This document shows, in pieces, positions 1 to 7,235 of a DNA stretch of 33,225 nt. The notes beneath the pieces were generated by a model. It did no database searches. It was not told the DNA's origin and worked only from the letters and a program-made list of their open reading frames with translations. Position numbers and translations under genes: made by a program. Position 1 is the first letter of the stretch. Each line of letters starts with the position of its first letter. The stretch is from JBFHES01 sp041584015 (GTDB lineage Bacteria > Bacteroidota > Bacteroidia > Bacteroidales > M50B96): positions 1 to 33,225 of the forward strand of contig JBFHES010000017.1 in NCBI GenBank assembly GCA_041584015.1, read 5' to 3'.

Positions 1-1
1 A

Positions 2-244
2 AACGGTGAAAAGGATTTGCAAGTGCCGCCAAGTCCTAATCTCGATTTAATTGAGGAGTATTTAAGGTCGGCAGGCAATAGTAAGGTTGAGGTGCATCGT
101 CTTAAAGACTTGAATCATTTGTTCCAGCATTGCGAAACTGGGGCTGTAAAAGAATACAATAGAATTGAGGAAACTATTTCTCCGGAGGTATTAGAAATTA
201 TGTTGGTGTTTATAAGAAAACTCAGCCATATTAAGGCACACTAA
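2..244 (+). CDS. Alpha/beta hydrolase, C-terminal fragment (5' end outside window)
   Basis: The frame is open from base 2, so the gene begins upstream of the window; only about the last 80 residues are visible. The fragment carries NHLFQHCETG followed by EY..IEETISPEVLEIM. This is the usual end of a Bacteroidota alpha/beta hydrolase/esterase, in which the His of NHLFQ is the catalytic-triad histidine and KD.QVPP is the loop after the preceding strand. A TTG at 17 could be read as a start, but the conserved residues upstream of it (NGEKD) and the need for a nucleophile domain make a truncated long gene far more likely. It converges on the RelA/SpoT gene, with 22 bases between the stop codons. 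The substrate cannot be judged from this piece. Confidence 0.75.
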   Translation, partial: NGEKDLQVPPSPNLDLIEEYLRSAGNSKVEVHRLKDLNHLFQHCETGAVKEYNRIEETISPEVLEIMLVFIRKLSHIKAH

Positions 245-266
245 GGCAATACTTCAAAGTACTCGC

Positions 267-2480
267 TTAATCTGCCAAATCGTTAACACGCTCAACAGCC
301 TCTACACCTTTAATTTTCATGAGCTTAAGAATGAGGTTGTTTAGGTTTTCTGTGTTGTGCACATAAATGGAAATTCCTCCTTCGAAAATACCTTGATTAC
401 TTTTAAAGGTAATAGATTGCATATTAACGCTTAACTCTTCGGAGATAACTCGAGTAACTTTATTTACCACACCCAGGCTATCGATCCCCTTTAATTTAAT
501 GTTTGCCAAAAATGACATCATTTGATGTGTCTTCCATTTGGCCTCTAATAACTTGTCGCCATGGCTGGTCATCTTTTCGGTTGCAATAGGACAACCTCTT
601 TTATGAATTTCTACCGGGGCATTTACTGTAATAAACCCAATTACATCGTCTCCCGGGATTGGATTGCAACAGCCAGCTATTGAGTAATTTGGTGTATTGT
701 CTTTATGATCTAATACAAAAGGAATTTTTTTATTTTCTACATCAACGGCAATTGGTTTTGCTTCCTTTGGTGTAGATCTGAATTGAATCTGCCAATAACG
801 CATTAAACGTCTGCGACCTTTTCTTTTTAGGAAATCGAGAACCGACTCCTGAGCTAATTTATCTGCACCAAGCGCAAAGTAAAAATCTTCTTTATTGAAG
901 ATTGAAAAATGCTTTGTGAGTTCTTTAAATTCTTTAGCATCAACGCCTACTTTGTTCTTTTTAGTAAGGGAGTCGAAAAGCTCCTTACCTTTTGTGATGA
1001 ACTCCTTTCGCTGTTTTTTAAAGGCATTTTTAATTCTTGACTTCGCTCTTGCCGTGGCAACTATATTAATCCATTCTGGTTGTGGTACCTGCGAGTCTGC
1101 TGTAAGAATTTCAATTTGATCACCACTACTTAACACATGATCGCGCGATTCGAGCTTGTGATTAACCTTAGCGCCAATACATTTATTACCAAGATCGGAG
1201 TGAATATCGTAGGCGAAATCCAGTACCGTAGAATTTTCTGGCAATTTTCGTGGATGACCACGATGAGTGAATACCACAATTTCGGAGGAGAACAGATTTA
1301 ACTTGAATTCTTCTACGAATTCCATGGCACCTTTTTCCTGATCTAACTCACTTCTTACCTGGCTAATCCATGAGTTAACAGCAGTTTCATGCGAGCGTAA
1401 TCCTTTCTGTTTCCAGTAAGCAACGTAGCCTTTCTCAGCTATCTCGTCCATGTTCTGGGTACGAATCTGAAATTCTACCCACTTAGCTCCCGGGCCCATA
1501 ACTGTTAAGTGCAAGGCTTGATATCCATTCGCTTTTGGAGTACTTATCCAATCACGTATATGTTCTGGTCGGGGATTGTAAATATCTGTAACCAATGAGT
1601 AAATGTGCCAACATTCATTTTTATCATTTAGCTCAGAAACTGGTTCGAAAACGATACGAATAAAAAATACGTCGTGCAGTTCTTCAAATGCCATACCTGT
1701 TTCCTGGATTTTGGCATAGATGGATGGCACAGCCTTAATGATTCCTTTGATGTCATACCGAAGCATGCGCTTGTCAAGCTTCTCTTTTATAGGCTCAATT
1801 ATCTTCGCTATTGACTTTTCTATTTGGCTTTTAGAATTCCGTATTTTTTCTGAGATATCGTTATAAATCTCTGGATACCTGAATTTAAAACTAAGTTCTT
1901 CAAGCTCTGTTTTAATCGAGTAAAGTCCCAACCTGTGGGTCATTGGAGCAAAAAGGAATAAGGTTTCGGCTGCAATTTTAAACTGCTTGCGTGGGGGCAT
2001 AGAGTTTAAAGTTCGCATATTGTGAAGACGATCTGCTATTTTTATAAGTACAACTCTAATGTCGCTGGTAAGCGTTAATATAAGCTTCTTGAAATTCTCG
2101 GCCTGCAACGATTCGTCGTCACGCAAAACGCCGGATAACTTTGTTAAACCATCAACCATCCTTGCAACGGTATGGCCAAATAATTTCTCAATATCTTCAA
2201 CGGTATAGTCGGTATCTTCAACAACATCATGTAGAAGCGCAGCAATAATACTTTTGGTGCCAAGACCAATTTCCTGAGCTACAATTATTGCTACTTCAAT
2301 GGGATGGAGTATGTAAGGTTCTCCTGATTTGCGTTTTACTCCAATATGGGCTTCATAAGCAAATAAAAATGCTTTTTTAACTGTATTTGCCTGAACAGTA
2401 TTTTGACCATTATAAGGTTCGAATAAGTCGTTAAACTTATCCAATACAATTGGTTCAATGTTATGGTCATTTAAGTTCAT
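267..2480 (-). CDS. RelA/SpoT-family (p)ppGpp hydrolase/synthetase
   Basis: Long RSH enzyme of 737 residues, cytoplasmic, controlling the alarmone (p)ppGpp. The N-terminal HD hydrolase domain is intact: H59, H84-D85 in LLHDVVEDT, and D150 in KIADRLHNMRT. The synthetase domain (about 235-360) keeps S253, K257, D270 (LHDVFFIRI), Y320 in NGYQALH and E336 in VEFQIRT. However, the nucleotide-binding GRxK motif reads GIIK (246-249), so the arginine is missing. A TGS domain (about 400-460), a CC..C segment (AGCCNPIPGDD...KRGCP) and a C-terminal ACT domain (about 660-735) complete the normal architecture and length. The hydrolase is therefore expected to work, while synthetase strength is uncertain. 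Bacteroidota often carry two long RSH proteins, and this may be the more divergent one. The ATG is preceded by a -7 promoter box about 40 bases upstream. Confidence 0.93.
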   Translation of the reverse strand: MNLNDHNIEPIVLDKFNDLFEPYNGQNTVQANTVKKAFLFAYEAHIGVKRKSGEPYILHPIEVAIIVAQEIGLGTKSIIAALLHDVVEDTDYTVEDIEKLFGHTVARMVDGLTKLSGVLRDDESLQAENFKKLILTLTSDIRVVLIKIADRLHNMRTLNSMPPRKQFKIAAETLFLFAPMTHRLGLYSIKTELEELSFKFRYPEIYNDISEKIRNSKSQIEKSIAKIIEPIKEKLDKRMLRYDIKGIIKAVPSIYAKIQETGMAFEELHDVFFIRIVFEPVSELNDKNECWHIYSLVTDIYNPRPEHIRDWISTPKANGYQALHLTVMGPGAKWVEFQIRTQNMDEIAEKGYVAYWKQKGLRSHETAVNSWISQVRSELDQEKGAMEFVEEFKLNLFSSEIVVFTHRGHPRKLPENSTVLDFAYDIHSDLGNKCIGAKVNHKLESRDHVLSSGDQIEILTADSQVPQPEWINIVATARAKSRIKNAFKKQRKEFITKGKELFDSLTKKNKVGVDAKEFKELTKHFSIFNKEDFYFALGADKLAQESVLDFLKRKGRRRLMRYWQIQFRSTPKEAKPIAVDVENKKIPFVLDHKDNTPNYSIAGCCNPIPGDDVIGFITVNAPVEIHKRGCPIATEKMTSHGDKLLEAKWKTHQMMSFLANIKLKGIDSLGVVNKVTRVISEELSVNMQSITFKSNQGIFEGGISIYVHNTENLNNLILKLMKIKGVEAVERVNDLAD

Positions 2481-2519
2481 ACTGATATTGCTTGATTCCC
2501 CCTGCGAAAAGTACTCTTA

Positions 2520-2527
2520 CAAAATTA
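2520..2527 (-). promoter_or_regulatory. Probable -7 promoter element of the RelA/SpoT gene
   Basis: Read on the minus strand this is TAATTTTG, an exact match to the Bacteroidota -7 consensus TAnnTTTG, 39 bases before the ATG. I see no clear TTTG at -33, so the call rests on one box. Confidence 0.4.
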
Positions 2528-2637
2528 AAGATTTCTGATCTAATATTTACACCAATAATGTAAAAAAATAACTACAAGAGAATAATTATTAACAAATGCA
2601 GTAATTCATTAGTTCAGGATTGAATTCTGAAAATGAA

Positions 2638-2665
2638 AAAAGGGAATACCGTGGCATTCCCTTTT
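2638..2665 (-). terminator. Rho-independent terminator after the DUF1015 gene
   Basis: The 10-bp arms AAAAGGGAAT and ATTCCCTTTT enclose an 8-base loop. On the minus strand the hairpin lies 20 bases after the DUF1015 stop codon and is followed by a T-run, as expected for an intrinsic terminator. Confidence 0.85.
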
Positions 2666-2684
2666 CTATGTATAGTGTTAGAAA

Positions 2685-3935
2685 TTAATCTAATGTGTGA
2701 ATTACTAAACCACTTCTTAATTTTGGTTCGAACCATGTTGTTTTAGGTGGCATGATGTTGCCAGAATCAGCAATATCAATTAATTGTTGCATTGAAACGG
2801 GATAAAGTGCAAATGCAACTGCCATACTTCCATTATCAACTCTTGATTGTAGTTCGCCTAAACCTCTAATACCGCCAACAAATTCAGCCCTGGTTGTAGT
2901 TCTTAAATCATCAATACCTAATAGATTATCAAGTACGTGATTTGAAAGAATGGTTACGTCTAATACGCCAATTGGGTCATTATCGTTATATGTTCCGGCT
3001 TTTGCATTAAGCTTGTACCAGGCGCCATTAAGGTACATACCAAATTCATGAAGTTTAGAAGGCTTCAAAATCTCGCTACCAATTTTTTCAACATCAAAAA
3101 CAAGTTCTAATTTCTTGATTAGCTCTTCCGGAGTTAAGCCGTTAAGATCCTTTACTGTTCTGTTATAATCAATAATTTTTAATTGATTGTCAGGGAAATG
3201 AACAGCCATAAAGAAATTGTATTCTTCGTCGCCGGTATGATTTGGATTTTGTGCTTGTTTCTCACGACCAATTCTTGCCGCAGCAGCCGTACGGTGATGT
3301 CCATCGGCAACATAAGTAAATGGAACTTTTGTTTCGAAAAGTTTCTCTAACTCCATGTTAACAGCAGCATCGTTAATGGCCCAAAAATGATGACCAAAAC
3401 CATCTTCTGCAGTAAAGTCGTAATCAGCTTTATTATTATCTACAATGTTACTTACAATAGCGTCAATTTCAGGAACTGCACGGTATGAAAAGAACACAGG
3501 CTCGATGTTAGCGTTTGTGTAACGCGTTAAAATCATTCTGTCATCTTCCTTGTCAGGGCGTGTTAACTCATGCTTTTTAATTATTTCGTTATGATAATCT
3601 TCGCAAGCAGCAGCACCAACAATACCATATTGAGTTGATCCGTCCATGGTCTGTGCATAGATGTAGAATTTTGCATCCTTATCCTGAACTAACCAATTTT
3701 TATCCTGAAACATTTTAAAATTATCAACAGCCTTGGTGTAAACTGTTTCCGAATGCACATCCGTTCCTGCCGGACAATCGATTTCTGCTTTAGTAATATG
3801 TAGCAATGAACAGTCTTTTCCTTCAGCCATTTTTGCAGCTTCTTCAGAATTCATTACGTCGTAAGGCAAACATGCCAGGTCTTTTGATATTTCCGCTGGT
3901 GGGCGTAATCCTTTAAATGGTTTTACTATAGCCAT
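2685..3935 (-). CDS. DUF1015 family protein (possible ParB/Srx-like kinase)
   Basis: A 416-residue soluble protein recognised as DUF1015 from its start (MAIVKPFKGLRP...LPYDVM), the KHELTRPDKEDDR segment (121-133), the NANIEPVFFSY strand and the signature VADGHHRTAAAAR (209-221). It has no signal peptide or membrane helix. The family has no settled function that I can cite. The DGHHR motif resembles the nucleotide-handling motif of the ParB/sulfiredoxin fold used by free-serine kinases, so a phosphotransfer role on serine is a reasonable inference but not proven. In other Bacteroidota DUF1015 genes often follow serC-serA; here the serine genes lie 3.3 kb upstream on the same strand. It starts 38 bases after the small membrane-protein gene, so the two may be co-transcribed, and a terminator follows. 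Confidence 0.85.
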   Translation of the reverse strand: MAIVKPFKGLRPPAEISKDLACLPYDVMNSEEAAKMAEGKDCSLLHITKAEIDCPAGTDVHSETVYTKAVDNFKMFQDKNWLVQDKDAKFYIYAQTMDGSTQYGIVGAAACEDYHNEIIKKHELTRPDKEDDRMILTRYTNANIEPVFFSYRAVPEIDAIVSNIVDNNKADYDFTAEDGFGHHFWAINDAAVNMELEKLFETKVPFTYVADGHHRTAAAARIGREKQAQNPNHTGDEEYNFFMAVHFPDNQLKIIDYNRTVKDLNGLTPEELIKKLELVFDVEKIGSEILKPSKLHEFGMYLNGAWYKLNAKAGTYNDNDPIGVLDVTILSNHVLDNLLGIDDLRTTTRAEFVGGIRGLGELQSRVDNGSMAVAFALYPVSMQQLIDIADSGNIMPPKTTWFEPKLRSGLVIHTLD

Positions 3936-3973
3936 AATTGTAAATGATATTTATGTAATTTATATTATTTGTT

Positions 3974-4192
3974 TTAATCTTCAACTTTCTCAGAACGCAC
4001 ACCGTAGTTGGTTTTGGAGATATAGAAAATTGCGGTTACAGTTGCACCCACAATAAGCAATAGATTTATAATTGCCGGGGTTTGTACATCAGGTAACTTT
4101 CGCAAAAAGGCGGTAAGTGTAAACAGAGAAATAAATACAAGGGCAACTACCGTTATAACTCCTGCCACCTGAAGCCAATTAATGTTTTTCAT
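3974..4192 (-). CDS. Small two-helix membrane protein, unknown function
   Basis: The chosen start gives 72 residues beginning MKNINWLQVAGV, with two hydrophobic helices (about 9-29 and 39-58) and a charged C-terminal tail. An in-frame start 21 codons upstream (4255) is rejected for two reasons. A -7 promoter box (4253-4260) covers that codon, so the transcript should begin downstream of it. The chosen ATG also has AAGGAG three bases upstream. I do not recognise the family. It precedes the DUF1015 gene by 38 bases on the same strand and may share its transcript. The leader carries a short hairpin (4213-4232). Confidence 0.6.
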   Translation of the reverse strand: MKNINWLQVAGVITVVALVFISLFTLTAFLRKLPDVQTPAIINLLLIVGATVTAIFYISKTNYGVRSEKVED

Positions 4193-4212
4193 ATGCTCCT
4201 TTTTAAATAAAC

Positions 4213-4232
4213 CCTGTGTAAATAGCCACAGG
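4213..4232 (-). promoter_or_regulatory. Leader hairpin before the small membrane-protein gene
   Basis: CCTGTG and CACAGG form a 6-bp stem around an 8-base AT-rich loop. The hairpin lies between the predicted transcription start and the ribosome-binding site. It has no T-run, so it is not a terminator; any regulatory role is conjecture. Confidence 0.3.
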
Positions 4233-4252
4233 TTAATGTGTTTAATCGTAGG

Positions 4253-4283
4253 CAAAATTAATTTTTAATATCAAACCAACAAC
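4253..4283 (-). promoter_or_regulatory. Bacteroidota-type promoter of the small membrane-protein gene
   Basis: On the minus strand, GTTG (-33-like), 19 bases, then TAATTTTG, an exact TAnnTTTG -7 match. Transcription should start near 4246, which sets the downstream ATG at 4192 as the gene start. Confidence 0.5.
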
Positions 4284-4712
4284 TGATTTAGTTCACCTAA
4301 ACTGCCACTATTCATATGCTTTTAGACAGCTATATAAATTGGCCTATGGCTAAGTTCTGAAGTATTAGGTTGCAGGAGTCATGGATAATATTGCCTTCTG
4401 CAGACCGCAGGTTCGCTTAACGTGGCATCTAAATCCCTACTCATTTTAGTAAATAACTGCTTTACATGTTTTATTAACTAATCCCAATTTGATTTTTTAA
4501 ATAATGTTGTTTTAGTGAGTATTTCTGTATTTGTTAAATATAGAAGGTATTACCTGAAACATTGATTCATAATAAAAAGATGATTTGTTAAAGTTTAATG
4601 ATAGCCTTAACTTTTCGTGAGACAAAGAATCTTTTACAAATTATATGTTGACATTTTAAGGGTTTTTCAAATGATTTTTTGAATATTGGTAAGCGATAGA
4701 TGGAGAAAAAAT
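4284..4712. other. Intergenic region between divergent genes
   Basis: About 430 bases of AT-rich DNA separate the promoter of the minus-strand membrane-protein gene from the LytTR gene. I see no ORF, RNA gene or strong hairpin in it. The segment around 4370-4440 is locally less AT-rich than its flanks but translates into no recognisable protein. The LytTR promoter must lie here, but I cannot place a convincing -33/-7 pair. Confidence 0.5.
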
Positions 4713-5552
4713 ATGCTGAAGTTTTTAAATAAAAAATATCCTTTCAATGATGATTTAAGGAGTAATGCGAAGATCATTCTTTTTATTAGCCTGGGAGTAT
4801 TGGGGTTCTTATTGCTTTTTCAGCCAATCGATATTGACTCTTTTTCAACGAAGGAAATTGTTTATTTGGTAACCGGATTGGTGGTGTCAACATTTCTGGT
4901 TTTAAGTATAAACTTAATAGTATTGCCGAGTCTATTTCCAAAAATATTCTACAATAATGTTTGGAATATAAAACGAGAAATTGTCTGGAATTTGTGGATT
5001 CTGCTCACCATCTCTGGAAGTGATTTTTTATTTTATACCCAATTGCTTGGTATGTTTGATATTAGTTTCTCTGATATTGTTAGACTAATTTTACTTGGTG
5101 TACTTCCTGTTGCTGTTTTAATTATTATAAATCAGGAAAGGCTGCTTCGATCGCATTTGGAATCTGCCCGGCAATTGAACGACAAATTGTTAGGGGCTAA
5201 GGAGGCAAAAGTGAAACTCATTCACTTTAAATCGGATTATAAAAAAGATGACCTTTCAATAGCTCCTGATGCATTGATAATAATTAAGTCGGCTGATAAT
5301 TATGTAGAAATATATTACAAAAGCCTAGATCAGGTGAAAATGCAATTGGTTAGGTGTTCGCTCACATATGCAAGTGAGCTGATAAATGAATTCGATTCGA
5401 TTCTAAGATGTCATCGTACTTTTATTGTAAATACAAGTTATGTGAAAGAAGTAACTGGTAATTCACAAGGCTATAAACTTGGCGTTGACGGAATCGATTT
5501 TCCTGTTTTAGTTTCTCAGAAGTACCTTGAAAGCTTTAAAGAGACCATTTAG
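4713..5552 (+). CDS. Membrane-anchored LytTR transcriptional regulator
   Basis: A 279-residue protein with four predicted membrane helices in the N-terminal half (about 18-37, 48-70, 87-108, 117-138), a short linker with coiled-coil character, and a C-terminal LytTR DNA-binding domain (about 170-275) containing IKSADNYVEIYY and the hallmark ILRCHRTFIVN. There is no response-regulator receiver domain, so it is a one-component regulator that probably senses a membrane or envelope signal. The ATG at 4713 follows GGAGA; an in-frame TTG at 4686 would add nine unconserved residues. Directly downstream are four phased repeats that look like LytTR sites, so it may control itself or the nitronate monooxygenase gene behind it. 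Confidence 0.88.
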   Translation: MLKFLNKKYPFNDDLRSNAKIILFISLGVLGFLLLFQPIDIDSFSTKEIVYLVTGLVVSTFLVLSINLIVLPSLFPKIFYNNVWNIKREIVWNLWILLTISGSDFLFYTQLLGMFDISFSDIVRLILLGVLPVAVLIIINQERLLRSHLESARQLNDKLLGAKEAKVKLIHFKSDYKKDDLSIAPDALIIIKSADNYVEIYYKSLDQVKMQLVRCSLTYASELINEFDSILRCHRTFIVNTSYVKEVTGNSQGYKLGVDGIDFPVLVSQKYLESFKETI

Positions 5553-5562
5553 TCTATATAAT

Positions 5563-5631
5563 TTCGTCCCTAAAACTGCACATTCAGCCCTTCTTTTCAC
5601 ATTCAGCCCTTTTTAAGCTAAGGTAATCCCT
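5563..5631 (+). promoter_or_regulatory. Four phased direct repeats, candidate LytTR-binding array
   Basis: TTCGTCCCT (5563-5571), TTCAGCCCT (5583-5591), TTCAGCCCT (5602-5610) and a weaker GTAATCCCT (5623-5631) recur with steps of 20, 19 and 21 bases, about two helical turns. The middle two sit in identical 14-base copies CACATTCAGCCCTT. LytTR proteins typically bind short direct repeats spaced about two turns apart. The array lies between the LytTR stop codon and the next gene on the same strand. Binding itself is inferred. Confidence 0.6.
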
Positions 5632-5717
5632 GTTTCTTTTTTGATAGGATTACAGAACTTAATTTTAGCAAATCCATGTGGTAATCTCAGATGTGCCATA
5701 ACCAAAAAGTTAAAATT

Positions 5718-6821
5718 ATGAATGAATTTAATATAGGTAATCTCAGAATAAAAACTCCAATTGTACAAGGCGGAATGGGCGTTGGAGTTTCCCTCTCAGG
5801 ACTGGCATCGGCAGTTGCTAACGAAGGTGGTATTGGAGTAATTTCAGCCGTTGCAATTGGAATGCTACAGCCCAACTTCAGAAAGAACTTCAAGGAAAGT
5901 AATGCAATGGCCTTGCGAAATGAAATTCGCAAGGCACGATCAAAAACCGATGGTGTGCTTGGCGTGAATATTATGCTGGCGGTAACTGATTTTGATAATT
6001 TACTTAAGGTGTCGCTAGAAGAGAAAATTGATGTAGCAATAGTTGGTGCCGGATTATTCTTAAAGAAACCTGAAAATATTGAAGACGCTTTATTTGAAAA
6101 CCAAACAACCAAATTTGTTCCAAAGGTATCATCGGGCAGAGCAGCGAAACTTATTTTTCAGCGCTGGTCAGACAGATACAATTATGTGCCCGATGCAGTG
6201 ATTGTTGAAGGCCCTCAAGCTGGAGGTCATTTGGGCTTTAGCAAAAAGGACCTTGCGAATTCGATAGATTCATTGCCGAGAATTGTTGCAGAGACCGTAA
6301 AAGAGGTAGCTGTTTTTGAGCAAAAGTATGGAATAGAAATTCCTGTGATTGCTGGTGGTGGTATTTCAAACGGGAAAGAAATGTTTGATGTGATGAGCTA
6401 TGGAGCAAAAGGTGCTCTTATTGGATCTCGCTTTGTGACAACCACGGAATGTGATGTTTCTGATAAGTTTAAGCAAGAATACATGTCAAGTGGCGAAAGC
6501 GATGTTACCTTAATTGACAGTCCGGTTGGTTTACCAGGTAGAGTTATTGCTAACGATTTTGTACGAGAAATACAGCAAGGCAATAAAAAACCAGTGAAAT
6601 GTCCATGGAGATGTTTGAAAACCTGCGACCACCGAAAGGTTCAGTTCTGTGTTGCAGAAGCCTTGTTCAATGCAGCACGAGGCGATTTCAAAAATGGATT
6701 TGCCTTTGCTGGATCAAAAGCGTATTTAGCTGATAAAATTATTTCTGTTAAGGAAACCATTGAGCAGTTTAGAAGTGAATATCTTGTTGAACAGATGCGA
6801 CATGAGCTTGTAGCAGTATAA
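5718..6821 (+). CDS. Nitronate monooxygenase / 2-nitropropane dioxygenase family FMN enzyme
   Basis: A 367-residue TIM-barrel flavoenzyme of the NPD family, which oxidises alkyl nitronates; some relatives are FabK enoyl-ACP reductases. Visible marks are PIVQGGMGVGVS at the first strand, VIVEGPQAGGHLG with the catalytic-type His171, and the FMN-phosphate loop region AGGGISNGKEM...GALIGSRFV. The C-terminus has a cysteine set C295-x3-C299-x3-C303-x7-C311 followed by ALFNAARGD and FAGSKAYLADKI, which I associate with a subgroup of this family in anaerobes and Bacteroidota. The ATG at 5718 is preferred over an upstream in-frame ATG at 5691, which would add nine residues before the conserved start. 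The gene follows the phased repeat array, so LytTR control is plausible. Exact substrate unknown. Confidence 0.85.
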   Translation: MNEFNIGNLRIKTPIVQGGMGVGVSLSGLASAVANEGGIGVISAVAIGMLQPNFRKNFKESNAMALRNEIRKARSKTDGVLGVNIMLAVTDFDNLLKVSLEEKIDVAIVGAGLFLKKPENIEDALFENQTTKFVPKVSSGRAAKLIFQRWSDRYNYVPDAVIVEGPQAGGHLGFSKKDLANSIDSLPRIVAETVKEVAVFEQKYGIEIPVIAGGGISNGKEMFDVMSYGAKGALIGSRFVTTTECDVSDKFKQEYMSSGESDVTLIDSPVGLPGRVIANDFVREIQQGNKKPVKCPWRCLKTCDHRKVQFCVAEALFNAARGDFKNGFAFAGSKAYLADKIISVKETIEQFRSEYLVEQMRHELVAV

Positions 6822-7191
6822 CCATATTATTTCTTCGTTCATTTTTCCATTGCTGAAAAAACGAACCCCAAAAATAGAACAATCGATCGCTCTGCCGCGC
6901 GACTGTTTAGACCAACCCACGCATAATACGGTTTAAATTGAAAGACTGGTTTGCTTAGCAATTTTTATTGGACTCTCTCAAGAATTAAGGCCCTGAAAGA
7001 GCTATGTGGCAATAGCCCATTGCAACGTCCTGAGTAAAGAACGTAATGATGAAATCGCCAGACGATTTGCTGTTCCTGTGGAAATGTAATTTTCTTCTGC
7101 CGAAATGCTGTTATTATCTGCGCAAAGAATATTACGATAATGTGGTCTTTACAGCGATGGAAAGAAATGAATGTATTAAACTAAAAAACAA
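6822..7191. other. Intergenic region with no recognised gene
   Basis: About 370 bases between the nitronate monooxygenase gene and the serA terminator. There is a small hairpin (AAATCG 7052-7057 with CGATTT 7063-7068) and a stretch near 6980-7080 that is less AT-rich than typical spacers here. It reads as short broken frames only, the longest about 27 codons ending at 7089, without a recognisable match. It may be a decayed coding remnant, but I cannot name it. Confidence 0.4.
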
Positions 7192-7215
7192 AAAAGCCCG
7201 GATCACCGGGCTTTT
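7192..7215 (-). terminator. Rho-independent terminator of the serC-serA operon
   Basis: Perfect 10-bp stem AAAAGCCCGG / CCGGGCTTTT with a 4-base loop, 20 bases past the serA stop on the minus strand, followed by a T-rich tract. It could act weakly in the other direction too. Confidence 0.9.
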
Positions 7216-7235
7216 CATATAACTATAACTATTAT

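Noticed and set aside
3974..4255. 93-residue form of the small membrane protein
   Set aside because: Its start codon lies inside an exact -7 promoter box, and the inner ATG has a better ribosome-binding site.
4686..4712. TTG start extending the LytTR protein by nine residues
   Set aside because: The ATG at 4713 has GGAGA upstream, and the extension has no family support.
5687..6112. 141-codon minus-strand ORF inside the nitronate monooxygenase gene
   Set aside because: Shadow frame of a well-supported gene; no recognisable domain.
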